Shown: positions 1-50,814, counted from the first letter of the stretch. The stretch is DNA of 64,000 nucleotides from Cephalopachus bancanus (GCA_027257055.1 JAPVLO010000019.1:14403001-14467000), one strand, 5' to 3'. A program made the numbers and translations. The notes: generated by a model from the sequence alone, not told the origin.

Positions 1-955
1 GTATTCCACATCTTTAAAATAAAATTTAAAAAGAAAATTAAAAAGAAACAAAAAGACCATACAAAGGAACACTAGGTCATCATTAAAAATGAGAGTATAA
101 AAGACATGGAAAGATTTTAGATTCACATTAGTGTCTAAATTAGTGTAGGGGAGAAAGTGCTGAATGTAAAATAACAGATAATACTAGACAACATTATATT
201 TTTATATAAAAGATATCAAATTATAACTAACTTTAATTCTCCTTTATGCTTATCTAGAATGTTTTAAATTTCTTACCAAAAGGTATTAATCTTACATGAG
301 AAAAATAATATATACAAATAATTAGAGATTCTTCCTATAACTAAAATAAATTTGGTAAGGAAGCATACTAATTACTACATTCTATACTATAGCTTATAGG
401 ATTTTTATGGTACCTACAGTTGAGCCAATACTTAGCTTAGATCAATTAGGACAAAAACTCAGTTATTAAAAAAAAAAAAAACTGACCCAGACTACAAGTG
501 GTATGAAACGGAGTATTCTCACAGTAATCTCTGACAACTCAAAAACTCTAATTAACCAATTAGTAGTTGGACATCATGATGTATACCAATGCCTATTCTG
601 GGTGAGAATGAGAAATATCTCATAAAAGCTACTCTGACTAAGATTCCCAAATTAGATGCCCACAGAACTGAAATAAGCTTCTCCATGAATAATCATCATA
701 TAAATTGACCTCTTTAAACATCTCAGCAGAGAACGAGAAAAAACTTTCTAAATGAACCAGTTTCCGCTTCAAAACATGACAAGCATAGACTGAAAAAAAC
801 AGAAAATAAGTGACGTTCCATCTGTTTCATCCCTATTCAGTGAATAGAAGATTCTGGTAGTCAGAAATGTGAATTCAGTGAAAAATTAAGAGCTTTACCT
901 TGGGCACTCTACTTAGAAATAAGAAGTTCTATCCTTTTGCTTGTCAAAGGCAATT
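1..955. other. CNOT7 intron, no recognised feature
   Basis: AT-rich DNA on the distal side of the CNOT7 exon at 6410-6603. I see no further CNOT7 exon, RNA gene or clear repeat here, apart from an A tract near 468-482. Confidence 0.5.
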
Positions 956-1021
956 TATGAAATGGGAGAAAATACTTCCAAATCATATACCAGATAAGGA
1001 GTTAATATTCAGAATACCTAA

Positions 1022-1310
1022 GCCGGGCTCGGTGGCTCAGCCTGTAATCCCGCGATTTGGGAGGCTGAGGTGAGTGGATTGCCTGAGCCTGCGGGTTTGA
1101 GACCCACCTGGGCAACTTGGCAAGACCTCATCTCTACAATAAATAAAAAAATCAGCCAGGCATGGTAGTGCGTGCCTGTAATTCTGGCTACTCGGAAGGC
1201 TGAGGCAGAAGCATCACCGGAGCCCAGCAGGTCAAGGCTGCAGTGGCCAGGAGCGGCCACTGCACTCCAGTCTGGGCGACAGAGTGAGACTCCAACACAC
1301 ACAAAAAAAA
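1022..1310 (+). mobile_element. Strepsirrhine-type Alu SINE
   Basis: A dimeric Alu variant beginning GCCGGGCTCGGTGGCTCAGC, with middle A-rich linker and CACTGCACTCCAGTCTGGGC near the end, then an A-rich tail. It sits inside an L1 fragment, flanked by an imperfect ten-base duplication (GAATACCTAA and GAGTATCTAA). Confidence 0.92.
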
Positions 1311-1503
1311 GAGTATCTAAAGAATTCCTACAATTCAATAGCAAAAAAACTCTAAAAAATGGGAAAGGGCTTGACTGAACATTTTTCCAAAGATATCCAA
1401 ATGGCCAAGCATATGAAAGATACGCAACACCACTAATGATTAATTAGAGAAATGGATCGCCTCACACCCATCAGGATGGCTGTTATTTTTTAAAAAAACC
1501 CTA

Positions 1504-1796
1504 GGCTGGGCTTGGTGGCTCAGCCTGTATTCCCGCACTTTGGGAGGCCGAGGTGAGTGAATTGCCTGAGCTTGCAGGTTCGAGACCTGCCTGGGAAACT
1601 TGGCAAAACCTCATCTCTACAATATATCAAAAAATCAGCCAAGTGTGGTAGCGTGTGCCTGTAATTCCGGCTACTCGGAAGGCTGAGGTGGAAGGATTGC
1701 TGGAGCCCAGCAGGTCGAGGCTGCAGTGGCCGGGAGCGGCCACTTCACTCCAATCTGAGCAACAGAGTGAGACTCCGACTCAAAAAAAAAAAAAAA
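1504..1796 (+). mobile_element. Strepsirrhine-type Alu SINE
   Basis: Same family and orientation as the copy at 1022, about 200 bp further on in the same L1 fragment, ending in an A15 tail. Two same-strand copies this close could recombine and delete the segment between them. Confidence 0.92.
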
Positions 1797-2399
1797 CTCC
1801 CCCAAAACAAAAACAAGTTTTGGCAAGGATGTGGAGTAATTGGAACTCTGTGCACTATTGGTGGGAATGTAAAACAGTGCACCCTCAAAAATTTGAACAT
1901 AGAATTATTATATACCCAGCAATCCCATTTCTGGATATATACCCAAAAGAATTAAGAGAGTAGGGTCTCAAAATATATGTGTATACTCTTGTTCTTAGCA
2001 GCATTATTAATAGCCAAAAGGTAGAAGCAACCCAAATATTTAGTCTTAAAAAGGAAAATCTGACACATGCTACAGCATAAATGACCCTTGAAAACCTTAT
2101 GCTAAGTGAAATAAGTCTGTCACAAAAAGACTGATAGTGCATGATTACACTCATGTGAAGTATCTGAAAAAGTCAAATTCAAAGAGACAGAAAGTAAATT
2201 CATGGTTGCCAGGAGTTGGAGAAAGGAGAAATAGGAAGGTTGTCATTTAATAGGTATGAAATTTCAACTTTCCAAGATGTAAAATTTTGGAGACTAGCTG
2301 TGCAATAATGTGAAAAAACTTAACAGTATTGAACTGTATATTTGAAAATGGTTATGATGGTAAATTTTGTTATGTGTATTTGACCACAATTTAAAAAAA

Positions 2400-5085
2400 A
2401 AATCCAAAGTTCTATCATTTAAAGTGCATTTTCAAAAAAAAAAATTCCAGAATTTAAACAGATTTTTAAAGCTTCAAATAAGCATCCCCTCGCCCAACTT
2501 AAGCATGTTTTTTTACTTGATCAATACTTGTATCTAAAGCAAACATACACAGCCAACTTTATACTGGACATCTTATATTAATAGAGTAGAACAAGCATAA
2601 AGCTGCAATTTACTAACAGAAGAAAACCTGTTGCCTAACTAGCCTAAATAAGCAGTTTAAAAGTCAGAAGTGTCTACCAATACAAATATTAAGAATATTA
2701 AACAAATATTAACAATGCTCCATGAAATTAACTGTTTCACAGGATATAAAAGGCGCAAATCTATTTTTACCTTCCATCACCTCTCCAACCAAGTCAACTG
2801 ACTCTCACAGAGCACTGTATTCCCTTCCATCTTTCCCCGAAAAGTCACCATCATTTTTCAGTTCTCAAATTCAATGACAGAAAGAACATTAGACAGGAAG
2901 AAAGAAAATTCACAAATCTCTTTAGGCTTGGCACTGCTCAATATCTTTTCTCTAATTCTTACAATGTGAAGTTTCAAACCATTTATCTATGGTCATCTAC
3001 TGTCTATTCCTCAAAATCCAACTTACTACATGACTTAAAAGGTTCTTTTCTCTCTCAGCAACTTCTATCTCATACCTAAGAATGTATTTCATTATTTATT
3101 ACTTTACACTGATCTTCAACAGCAGGGACCAAAATGGTCACTTCCTGAGTTGTCAAAACAATGAATGAATGACATTATGCCAAATCTAAGACTTCTAACT
3201 TTTCTTCTGACACCACAAATTCTTTAACAGTCACTTTTATCCCCAATTATTAAACATACCATTCTTTTAATTATTCTAGCCTCTCTCTTCCTCTATTATC
3301 CTTTTCTCATCTTAGACTTCTTTAACATCCTTGGAATAACAAAAAACTTTTCTATTATTAACTCTGTCACTTCAGTCTTCCACAACTTCTATTCTTGCTC
3401 TTAAGCACAGCTGGAGAAACTTATACCAAAAAGCAAAGACCTGGTTAATACCTTTTTCCCTAAGCTTCCAATAACAGTTTACCGTCAGCATATGGCTTCA
3501 CCCCACACTTGCTTTACAAAGAAATATCAGATCATCAACATTCCTGTCTTTACATATACCCATCTCTCTTAAGATCTTTTTCATTTAGACTCAGATAGCT
3601 TGCTTCATTGTCCCAAGCTAATTGCTACCAATACGTCACACGCTATTCCACACAACTGCTCAAAGGATTTGTCAAATGAATGTTCCCTTATCCATAACAG
3701 TTTACAACTCCTTAACTAACTCTTTAATCTTCAAATATGCCTATGCAATATCTGTAAAACAAAATAAAAACCACTGTTCTTTCGATTCTGCTTTCTCTTC
3801 CACTTATAGTACTCTTCTTCTCCTTCTTTTCACTGCCATTTTCCTTCATTTCCCAAATGAAGTAATGGATTCCTTTTTGTTAACACTGAACCTGAGACCC
3901 CCTGTAATTTCTACTATTCTATTAGAATGAGTTTCTCAAATCTGAAGAATTATAGCAATCACCAAAAGTGGTGGCTCTCTTTTAAAAATTTGTTCTCATT
4001 CTTTTTGACTTGTCAGTGAATTCTGTCCACAGACTGCTTTTCTTCTTCACAGTCCATCAACATTCCACTTCAATTTTCAAGGGCACATCAATTCCAAATT
4101 CAGTTTGGAAAGAATTCTCACACACTGATTAGTGTTTAACAATTCTGATTCTTGGACTTTGGCAGTAGAAAGCAGACAGAAGAGTTACAGAAACACAGTT
4201 ATAAAGACCATGGCCAACTTTCCTCAATCACATATCCCTGGTGTCTCACATTATAGCTGACACATTGAATTCTAGGCACTCACAAGAATAAATTTTCACC
4301 TGTCTTCAAAATATCCAGGATTATGTTCATGGTGCTTTCTCTCTACATTAGGCAGGACTTATTTTATCTTCCAAATGACACTTTCTACGGAATGTTTTCC
4401 ACTATATTCTTCTCCTTAAAAATCTCCTGACATTAGCATAAATGATAGCAAAACTTGGTAGTAAAACTACAGCAGTTCTTTCTGTGTAAGAAAGAAAAAA
4501 TGTTGTTCAGAGCCTATTCTAGAGAAAGCAGTTGTTACTAAACAAAGATGTTTCCAGAAAACTGTCGGTTTTACCCAAACTGAGATGCTGATGGATTACT
4601 AATTACTTATGTACTGAGATCACAACAGTATCTAATTTAAAAGCAATGTTCTAATGATTAGCTTGAAGAAAAAATTAACATGAAGCAAATGAAGTGGTAA
4701 AGAACTAATTTTTTTAAAGGGCTACATTTGTGGAAAGGATAGAAAGCAATTCACAGTGTTTCAGAGCTATAGTATTTATAAAAGGTTAGTTTGAGCGGAG
4801 ATAAGTATGCTTTACCCTTTATAAGGTTCTGGAGAGTATACTATTAAACCCAATAGTGTGAAACAAAGAGGCAGGCTAAATGTAGTGCAATTATAAGCTG
4901 TATTACTGTACCATGGACACCACTATCCTATAAAACCATCAGCCTGCTTTTCGTTACATCTTATATGTTAAACAGGACATTATTCAATAAAGAACAGAAA
5001 CAAAGAATTCTACCATTAATTGTCTGATAGCTTCTTTTACTATTTTTCAAATTGATATTAGATCATACTACATAAAAACAAGTTG
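2400..5085. other. CNOT7 intron, no feature identified
   Basis: AT-rich sequence with pyrimidine-rich stretches from 2760 to 4100. It could include old transposon remains, but I recognise no family. Short open frames such as 3622-3930 lack any protein likeness. Confidence 0.4.
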
Positions 5086-5089
5086 TCAA

Positions 5090-5760
5090 ATAGAGGGACA
5101 CTGCAATACAGCAACACACTCACTTAACATCACCAATAGGTTCTTGGAAACTGTGACTTTAAGGCAAACGATGAATGGGGAAACCAATTTTACCACAAGC
5201 TAGATGACATAATCAAGAGTGAAGTTTCTGTGGCATATTTCTGGACACAAAAACACCACCAAACTTCTAAATAAAGACCAAAACACATCCAATATTAAAT
5301 AAATGTGAGCTACAAAAATATTTAAAACATTAATAAAAACAAGCAAGATAATTATTTACCCCATTATTCCAACTGAGGGTCGAGAGTGGTTGGAGTCTAT
5401 TCTGGGGCTCAGGGCACAAGTTGGGACCTGACCCTGGTCAGGACCCCATTCCATGGCAGGATGTACTCACTCACATACCTGTACTCACTCGCATTGGGAC
5501 AACCTAGTCACACCAGCTCACCTAGCATGCACCAGCCTTGGGATGTGGGAGAAAATCAGAGAACCCAAAGAAAACCAATGTAGTCACGAGGAGAATGTGC
5601 AAACTCCAAACAGATAGTGGCCCCAGTCGGAAACTGATTTCATTCTGTTATCAATATTACAATGAAACAATGTTGAATAAAATGGTATTATTTTCAGGAC
5701 TACTGTACTTAAAATACATTAAATATTTTATTTCCCAAACTATCCTTGGCTATCAAGAGT
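5090..5760. repeat. Old interspersed repeat, family not assigned
   Basis: The segment has the look of a dispersed vertebrate repeat, with phrases such as GTGCAAACTCCAAACAGATA and TACAATGAAACAATGTTGAA that I recognise as recurrent. It gives two short open frames (5386-5583, 5538-5762) that look incidental. A repeat-library search would name it. Confidence 0.4.
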
Positions 5761-6409
5761 AATTCCATCAGTTAGAAGGATTCTAACCAAGGAAACTGGG
5801 TTCAGACCCAGGGCTTAGGTCAGAATGCAGACTCTGTCAAACTAGACACACAGGGTTCAAAGATACTACGACTTTTCCTATATGTAAATTAAGAAAGGTT
5901 TTGTAGGCTGATGTGAGAACATGACCATTTTATAACATTAATTTGAAAGGAAAATGGACCCAAGGTTCCAAGAAATATCTTTTTGTATTTGATATGCAAT
6001 CTACTCATAAACTGGAGAATGACTGCAATAAAAATCTCTTCACAAGGATAAATATTACAACAAAGTCATTTATAATTGAAATTGCACAAAGTTTGAAAGT
6101 AAAACTAATGTGGTAAGATTATTTTTGCTCAAGAAATATTTTCAACACCCAAAGTTTTCCAAATTCACAAACAGTGGCAGTCATATTTTAAATAGCTCAT
6201 CTCTAAAAATCAAAGTATTTGAACTTAAAAATCTACATTATCCTATTTTTTTCGTCCTATAGTAAAAAAGAAACCTAAGCTTTTGAAATTTTAGATATTT
6301 TCAGGATAATTATACAAAATTCACTTAGAATTTTGCTATATTTGAGGAAAATCAATTCCTAAAATTAAACCAAAAAACAAGTTTGAGTATATATTTGATT
6401 TCCACTTAC

Positions 6410-6603
6410 GTCAAATTAAATTTAAAATTAAACTGCCATGTCGAAGTTCCTGGAGGGTATTCTCCTTGCTCATTCATAAATGTCAGTCCTAGCTGAATTA
6501 TCTTTAACAAGTCTACATTACACCGCAGTAGTTGGTATTGATAGTCAGCATTGCTCCTGAATTCTCCAATGGGTCTTGCAACCACACCTGGAAACTCGGT
6601 GTC
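6410..6603 (-). CDS. CNOT7: CNOT7 second coding exon (DEDD catalytic motif I)
   Basis: This exon follows a TTTTTACAG acceptor and codes residues 40-104 (64 codons plus 2 nt), starting [20 protein letters not shown] and ending near FNFKFNLT at a GTAAGT donor. DTE holds Asp40 and Glu42, the metal-binding acidic residues of motif I in the DEDD nuclease fold. The phase joins exactly to the exon at 8663. The remaining exons of the roughly 285-residue protein are not in the window; the intron covers 1-6409 and beyond. Confidence 0.97.
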
Positions 6604-7386
6604 CTGTAAAAAGGTTTTAAGATTCATTATTCACTGAACAGTCACATCCACAATTCACAAATATTACAATAGTTCATTTTTAACGCAAGTCAAAGAATCC
6701 TGTTATACATGAAATTCTACACATTCATATTCGAGTAACTTTTAGCTACCAAGAGCATTATTTTTAGAACTATAAAACTCTATAATGACCTTTTCCTACT
6801 TCAAATATGGTATCAATAAAAAAATTACTATGTATGAGATGCAAATGATAAATGCAACCAAACACTCAATATTCAAGGAAGGGGAAAAATAATAAATTCA
6901 TGTATTCCAAGGGGTATGTGAAACTATGCTCACAACATTCCAGTGCTAAACCCAGATTTCTTAAGAACTACTTAGAACGAAAAATGCTTCTTTCAAAACT
7001 ATCCAAGAAAAGCATAATTAGCCTCCTAATTTATTTGGCTAAAACAGTATTCTCTCTATAATCCACAGAAAGCATGTTGTCAAGAACTGTGTGCCACCTA
7101 CTCATTCCTATAGGATGTTAACACTCTTCTAATGTCACTCCTTATCATCTGAGGAACAAATGATCACTATGAATTCTTTGGATTAAAAAAAAATTTTGAT
7201 TTTAATTATAAGTAAGTACACCTTTATTAAGTAGTACATTATGTATGTACAAATATTCATATTTTAACCAATCAACCTGCCCATCCCCAAAGATGTATAT
7301 TTATTTGTATTAAAAATAACTGAGTTAAGTATTATAATTCAAGTTAGGGCTATCTAAGAACACAAACTAAATATAAAGTCATTATG

Positions 7387-7677
7387 AGCCGGGCTCGGTG
7401 GCTCAGCCTGTAATCCCACGCCTTTGGGAGGCTGAGGTGAGTGGATTGCCTGAGCCCGCGGGTTCAAGACCCGCCTGGGCAGCGAGACCTCATCTCTACA
7501 ACAAATCAAAAAATCAGCTGGGCGTGGTAGCGCATGCCTGTAATTCTGGCTACTCGGAAGGCTGAGGCGGAAGGATCGCCGGAGCCCAGCAGGTCGAGGC
7601 TGCGGTGGCCGGGAGCGGCCACTGCACTCCAGTCTGGGCAACTGAGTGAGACTCCAACTCAAAAAAAAAAAAAAAAG
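7387..7677 (+). mobile_element. Strepsirrhine-type Alu SINE with 12-bp target duplication
   Basis: A full dimeric SINE of the GCTCGGTGGCTCAGCC type with an A16 tail, flanked by AAAGTCATTATG at 7375-7386 and AAAGTCACTATG at 7678-7689 (11/12). It lies in the CNOT7 intron between the two coding exons seen here. Confidence 0.93.
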
Positions 7678-8019
7678 AAAGTCACTATGGAACAGTAAAG
7701 AAATGAATACTTCTCTATTTTCAGTCCAATTCAACAACCATTTCATTTGATGTGTTATGTTAGGTGTGGGGAGAGAAAGGATGATTAAGACACTAACCCC
7801 TTGCTCTGTGGAGCTAATAATAATCTAGTGGATATAGAAAACAGTAGAATAGCTGCAAGAGATATATGAGATATAACAGTAAAGAAGAAAAGTAATTAAC
7901 TGATTAGATAGTCTAGGCAGAATGAACACCATGTACAAGAACAGAGCTGCTTATTAGCACAGTATGTTCATGGGATTCCAATTACAATTTTTTTAAAAAA
8001 TTGCAGACCAGCAATGTTT

Positions 8020-8515
8020 CACTGGAAGATCTGACTTTGTTTGAGAAAGATAGCTGGGAACTCCCTCGCTTCTAGGAGTTTATCTGGTACTATCAGGTAG
8101 ATCTAGAAACTGACCTGGCACTCATAGCTAGGCCCTAATGTTCTCCTATTGAATATAAGCAATCTCAGAGAACTTCAACATTAGATAAGGTCACTCTGTA
8201 ATCATGTCTGAACAGGGACAAAAAAATAAACAATATCAAAACACAAAGTGACCAAATAACCCAATCCCAGCTAAATAAATGACCGTTACTTCTCTCATTT
8301 AACACTTATTAAGGTACCCAATCACAGAATTACACCAGCTTCCTGACAGCATCCAATACACAGCAAAGCCCTGCTTCCTTAAGCATTCTCTAAAACCACC
8401 TGACACAAGCCCAAATCTTTAAGTCCTTTCTAACACTCTCTTATTCAAATGCCCCAAGGATCCCAAAGTGTTTTCCCTCACTGCAATAAATAATAAACCC
8501 AACATGTCAAACCCA
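8020..8515. mobile_element. Possible solitary LTR remnant
   Basis: The stretch ends with an LTR-like C-rich segment and CACTGCAATAAATAATAAAC, and its style resembles old retroviral LTRs left in mammalian introns. I cannot assign a family or see clear TG...CA ends, so this is tentative. Confidence 0.3.
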
Positions 8516-8662
8516 TGATTTTTGGCTGGAAGTTATTAAAAATTTTCTATTTTCATGATTAAATGAATCTCTAAAAATCAACCAGAAGGACTGATTTCAA
8601 GATTTTAAAATTTCTTCTTCCTCCTTTGTAAGAAGCATTTAAAGATTCAGTCATGGGCATAC

Positions 8663-8798
8663 CATAGCAACGTAATTATATTTTCGGATAACTTGACGAA
8701 TTTTCTTCATCTCTTCATCCAAGTTGCAAGCCCAAACTTCACAAATTCTTTGGCTATGATCTACAGTTGCTGCTGGCATAGTGAGGGCACAAGGAAGT
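8663..8798 (-). CDS. CNOT7: CNOT7 first coding exon (CCR4-NOT deadenylase, N-terminus)
   Basis: CNOT7 (CAF1a) is a DEDD-family 3'-5' exoribonuclease of the CCR4-NOT complex that shortens mRNA poly(A) tails. On the minus strand the exon starts at 8798 after a CATCTAG acceptor, has 19 nt of 5' UTR, an ATG at 8779-8777, and codes residues 1-39, MPAATVDHSQRICEVWACNL through YNYVAM, ending at a GTATGC donor at 8662. The upstream acceptor shows that an untranslated first exon lies nearer the shared promoter. The reading is intact and matches the conserved mammalian protein. Confidence 0.96.
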
Positions 8799-9710
8799 CT
8801 AGATGCCAAGCATCAAAATGTTACACTTGATTGAAGTTTGTTTCATAAAATATTTATGTATCTTATTTATGTACCTGTCAAAACAAAAACCAAAAAAAGA
8901 CCAGCTATATCAGAAATCTGAATCACAGAATAATTGACCTGGTAGAAATCTAAGAGGTTATTTATTTAAATTCCTTGATTTATAATAAAATCAAAGTTTA
9001 GAAGTAGTGTTTTTAAGCTACATACTAATTATATTTGTACAACTTTCCACTAATTAAAGCTTGCTGAGTTCAAACAACCCTCTGCATAGAACTTTATGAA
9101 GCTATCCATTTCCAGGTAAAAATGGAAAATTACTTACATACATGCGACAAGATCAAAGTTGCTATGACAAAGATATGTGCGTTAACTCTTCATAACAAAA
9201 CATTCAAAATCTGACTTAATTACAAAATCTACTTCACTAGAATTTATTCAAACCAGACTGGAGGGGACAAAAGTAAAATAATTTTTCCAAAACACCCCTT
9301 CTGAGAAAAAAGTAACAACCACAGAAACTGGATGAGTGCAACTGCTGAAGGGAGAAAGAAGGCAACAGATTTTCAATTTTTAAAAAAATTTTCAATTAAA
9401 AATAATTTCCTAAAAATCAGAGCATTTTCCCTGGTTATCAAAGAGAGAGCTTTCACAGTTCTGGCGTATAAATACAGGGTTGATGGTAGATAATGAAAAC
9501 GATATACACCAATTTCCTTGGGCAGGGGAATTCCAAATGCTCCTACATTTTTGTTCACATACATGTGAACAAAAAAAACCATAACAAGGGTAATAGAGGA
9601 GGGTCTTGTGACTACCTTCTAAGCTCTGAAGGGTCACAAATGTAACCTCGAGTACTCTCAGAAACTAAAGAAGATCCAGAACACCCCTCTTTTATAACTC
9701 TCCTCCCCCA

Positions 9711-9777
9711 CGCGCGCGCTCGCGCGCGCGCGCACACACACACACGGAAAGACCTTGTAGCTTCACGTTGCTTTCCT

Positions 9778-9834
<57 letters not shown>

Positions 9835-9875
9835 AGACCACGGAAAGACCTTGTAGCTTAACGTTGCTTTCCTCC

Positions 9876-9914
<39 letters not shown>

Positions 9915-9945
9915 AGACCTTGTAGTTTAACGTTGCTTTCCTCCA

Positions 9946-9992
<47 letters not shown>

Positions 9993-10100
9993 ACCTTGTA
10001 GCTTAACGTTGCTTTCCTCCAACACACACACACACACACACACGGAAAGACCTTGTAGTTTAACGTTGCTTTCCTCCACACACACCACAACACAACACAC

Positions 10101-10149
<49 letters not shown>

Positions 10150-10183
10150 AGACCTTGTAGCTTAACGTTGCTTTCCTCCACCT
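9711..10183. repeat. Composite minisatellite: 36-40 bp core alternating with (CA)n tracts
   Basis: A core, CGGAAAGACCTTGTAGCTTA plus ACGTTGCTTTCCTCCA, appears six times at about 9745, 9841, 9910, 9987, 10043 and 10145, with a broken 11-bp piece at 9830-9840. The cores are separated by (CA)n tracts of about 21-65 nt. The first core has a C-for-A change and, like the last, ends CCACCT; the last runs into unique DNA. It lies between the CNOT7 coding exon and the CpG island. Open frames seen here are CA-repeat artefacts. Confidence 0.95.
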
Positions 10184-10459
10184 CTCTACTGCAGTTCCAT
10201 AGCCCCAAAGAGGCACCAAAGGCCTTCCCATCACTGGAGATAACATCTCCGAGAAACGAGAGACCAGCATACAGGCATTCAAGTCAAAGAGAACTCTCTT
10301 CCCTGGCAGAGAGCCAGAGCGAAGGTGCTGACAGCATTTACTGGAACTAGACTGACTCCCAAGCACTGCCGCAAGAGGGGCTACGAGTAGCTGAGGCTCT
10401 AGGCCACCGCCCTCCTCTCCCCATTTCCGTCCCACATCCTAGCCCCAGGTACAAAGCCT

Positions 10460-10467
10460 TTACGTCA
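10460..10467. promoter_or_regulatory. CRE-like ATF/CREB site
   Basis: TTACGTCA (TGACGTAA on the other strand), a one-base variant of the palindromic CRE, sits at the CNOT7-side edge of the CpG island. A second TGACG half-site lies near 10856-10860. Function is inferred from the motif only. Confidence 0.45.
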
Positions 10468-10709
10468 TCATTCCGCGCCAACCCCCCCCCGACAAACCCC
10501 CAGCCCCTGTCACCCTCCCCGCAGCTTTTCCCTCAGCCAGCGGCATTCTCCGCTGGCGCCATCGCGCACCCTCTCAAGGTTCACCGTTCCCGCCCCCTTT
10601 CTACTTCCCCAACCCGCCCCTCCCCCCGCAGGGCTGCAGCAGATGCAAGATCTACTTGTATCTCTGAGCTCGCGCTCCTCCTTCTCCTCCTCGCCATAGA
10701 GACAGCACC

Positions 10710-10710
<1 letters not shown>

Positions 10711-10740
<30 letters not shown>

Positions 10741-10749
10741 GGCAGCGGG
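10711..10749. repeat. GGC/GGT/AGC trinucleotide run in the CpG island
   Basis: About 13 trinucleotides of the type GGC, GGT and AGC follow one another, probably within or next to the CNOT7 5' UTR. It is interrupted and short, but such runs are length-variable and can fold into G-rich structures on the strand shown. Confidence 0.7.
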
Positions 10750-10869
10750 TGCCCCATAGACACCTCTCGCCCAGCAAGGGGGAAAGGGGAGCCGGAGCTG
10801 CGCCGCACCGTGCTGCGCCGTCGCTTTTCACACGTTCCGGCGGGGGCGCCAGATGATGACGCGCCACGC

Positions 10870-10926
10870 AAAAGGGGCGGGGCGCGCGGGAGGGGGCGGG
10901 ACACGCAGGGGACGGCGGCTGGGGTG
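10870..10926 (+). promoter_or_regulatory. G-rich Sp1/G-quadruplex candidate
   Basis: Several G runs of 3-5 separated by short loops (GGGGCGGGG, GGGAGGGGGCGGG, GGGG) lie about 300-350 nt upstream of the VPS37A start codon. They contain GC boxes for Sp1-type factors and enough G tracts for a quadruplex. This is motif reading only. Confidence 0.45.
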
Positions 10927-11222
10927 GTGGATCGCTGGGCGGTCAGGCTGCCTGACTGGCTGGCTGGGGCGTCTGGGCCGCGAAGGTGGGGTCTGCCTGT
11001 CCCGGACGCCAACTTGCCCCTCTCCAGCCGCCGCGGTTATAGCATGTCCCCCAGGACCCTGGGAGCTCGGGCCGGGCTTGCTTAGAGGAGACGCGGTCCC
11101 CCCAGCGCTTGGGCCGCGGGCGTGCCAGCCCGCCCCTCTGTCGCTGGAGAACAGCCGGGCTGAGCAGCTGGGAGAAGCAGGCCAGAGCCTCCTAGGGCCT
11201 CGGGCCCGGGGACCCGAGGAGG

Positions 11223-49472
<38,250 letters not shown>

Positions 49473-50814
49473 GTAAACTGTATTTCAGGTTTGAGTCTCA
49501 ATCTATTGGATAATTGCATACATATCTTTAACTGAAATGTTCTTAACAGTGCCTGTTCATCCAGCCTTAAGCATAATTCTGTCATTGTAGCTATTGTGCT
49601 ATTTAAGGTATAGAATGCTTTATATTATATATCAAACATAATATAAGTAAGCATATAATCACTAGAAATCTTTTGGGTCTTTTGTCACTATGATGTTGGC
49701 TCGAATGAATTTTTTTTTTTTTTTTAACATTAGCCAGCTCCTTATGTAGAAATGTAAGTTATAATTCCTTTCTTTCAGCTGGTGCGTTGAGTATACCATT
49801 CTCTTGGTTAACATTTGTCAAAAGTCTCCTTTGTCATTTCTTCCTTTAAAATGAACTTCTAGTCTGTCTCTTTTCCATGTCACACGAGGATTACTCCAGT
49901 AATTTTCTGCCTGGTCCCCCTGACTTGAGGGTTCTTCCAACACAGCACTGACAGAATGACCTTCCTAAAATACCACTTCTGTGATATAATTTTCTCTGCT
50001 CCATAACCTATAATGAGCCCCTTGCAATGACCGTAGCAATGCCACATCTCACTTTGCTGTTAAGGTTTCTATAATATGGCATATATTTCAGAACATCCAT
50101 TTTAATTTCCATTTCTCCCTTTTGTTATATTACATGGCACATTCTCCCTCCTACCACCGTATCTTTGTTTATGCCCTTACTGATGTTGATACACCTTTCC
50201 TTTTCCTATTTTAAGAATGATTTGGTTGCAAGAACTAGTCTCACCCCAACAAGCTTAGGCAAAAGTTTATGTTATTGGATAACATGGGGACTCAATATTA
50301 GAGCCAAAATGAAGGAAAGTACAGCTGTCACCTGAGAGCGAAAACAGCCACTCAATAACCAATACAGTTCCTCTTTCTCACACCCTTTCTGAGGCTGTTT
50401 CTCATTTCTGCGTCTCTGTTCTTTACAGTTTTTTTTCTGTCTTACCTGCCCTTCAACCATAGCTGCCCACAAGCCTGATTATATCATCTGACAATTCACA
50501 CAGTCAGTGGAGACTAAAAGAGTCTCTGGAGTTCCAATACAAACCCCTGGGAAAGAGAATGGCTCCTATGGGTGAGGTATTCATCCTGGCCTTATCAGTT
50601 TGACCTAGAGATGGATGTTGTGTGGTCCTCTGCCCAGTTGACTGGGTTGAAGTGGATATGAGAAGCAAGCATGAGAAGTTTCCTAAAACAGGGAGTTGGG
50701 GTACAGGAGAGGAAATGACTGGCATTTCTCATCTCCAGCTCAAACTCATCTGCCCCTTGTACATAACATTGTGCCAAATTTGAATTGTTTTATATGTTAT
50801 TTTCCAAATCACGC

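Larger units (their letters stand above)
956..2396 (+). mobile_element. Old L1 3' fragment, split by two SINEs
   Basis: Segments outside the two SINEs read as the end of L1 ORF2 in the plus direction (AAGGATGTGGAGTAATTGGA, CCCAGCAATCCCATTTCTGG, ATATACCCAAAAGAATTAAG) followed by a 3' UTR ending in an A tract at about 2391-2401. Many stops and indels show it is long dead. It lies in the CNOT7 intron, antisense to the gene. Confidence 0.8.

Noticed and set aside
1..6409. Search for the next CNOT7 exon (starting EDMYAQ)
   Set aside because: I did not see this sequence on the minus strand; the exon seems to lie outside the window.
7354..7746. 130-codon open frame, and similar ones at 30529-30933, 42606-43115, 60025-60363 and 27089-27505
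   Set aside because: They are the well-known translation shadows of Alu SINEs ([18 protein letters not shown]), not genes.
9692..10435. 247-codon open frame on the minus strand
   Set aside because: It is made of (CA)n tracts read as CVCVCV and repeated cores; open frames on both strands through the same repeat show there is no coding constraint.
10642..10660. Possible CNOT7 exon 1 donor on the minus strand (ACAA|GTAGAT)
   Set aside because: It is weak, and several other GT sites are equally possible, so I do not place the untranslated exon.
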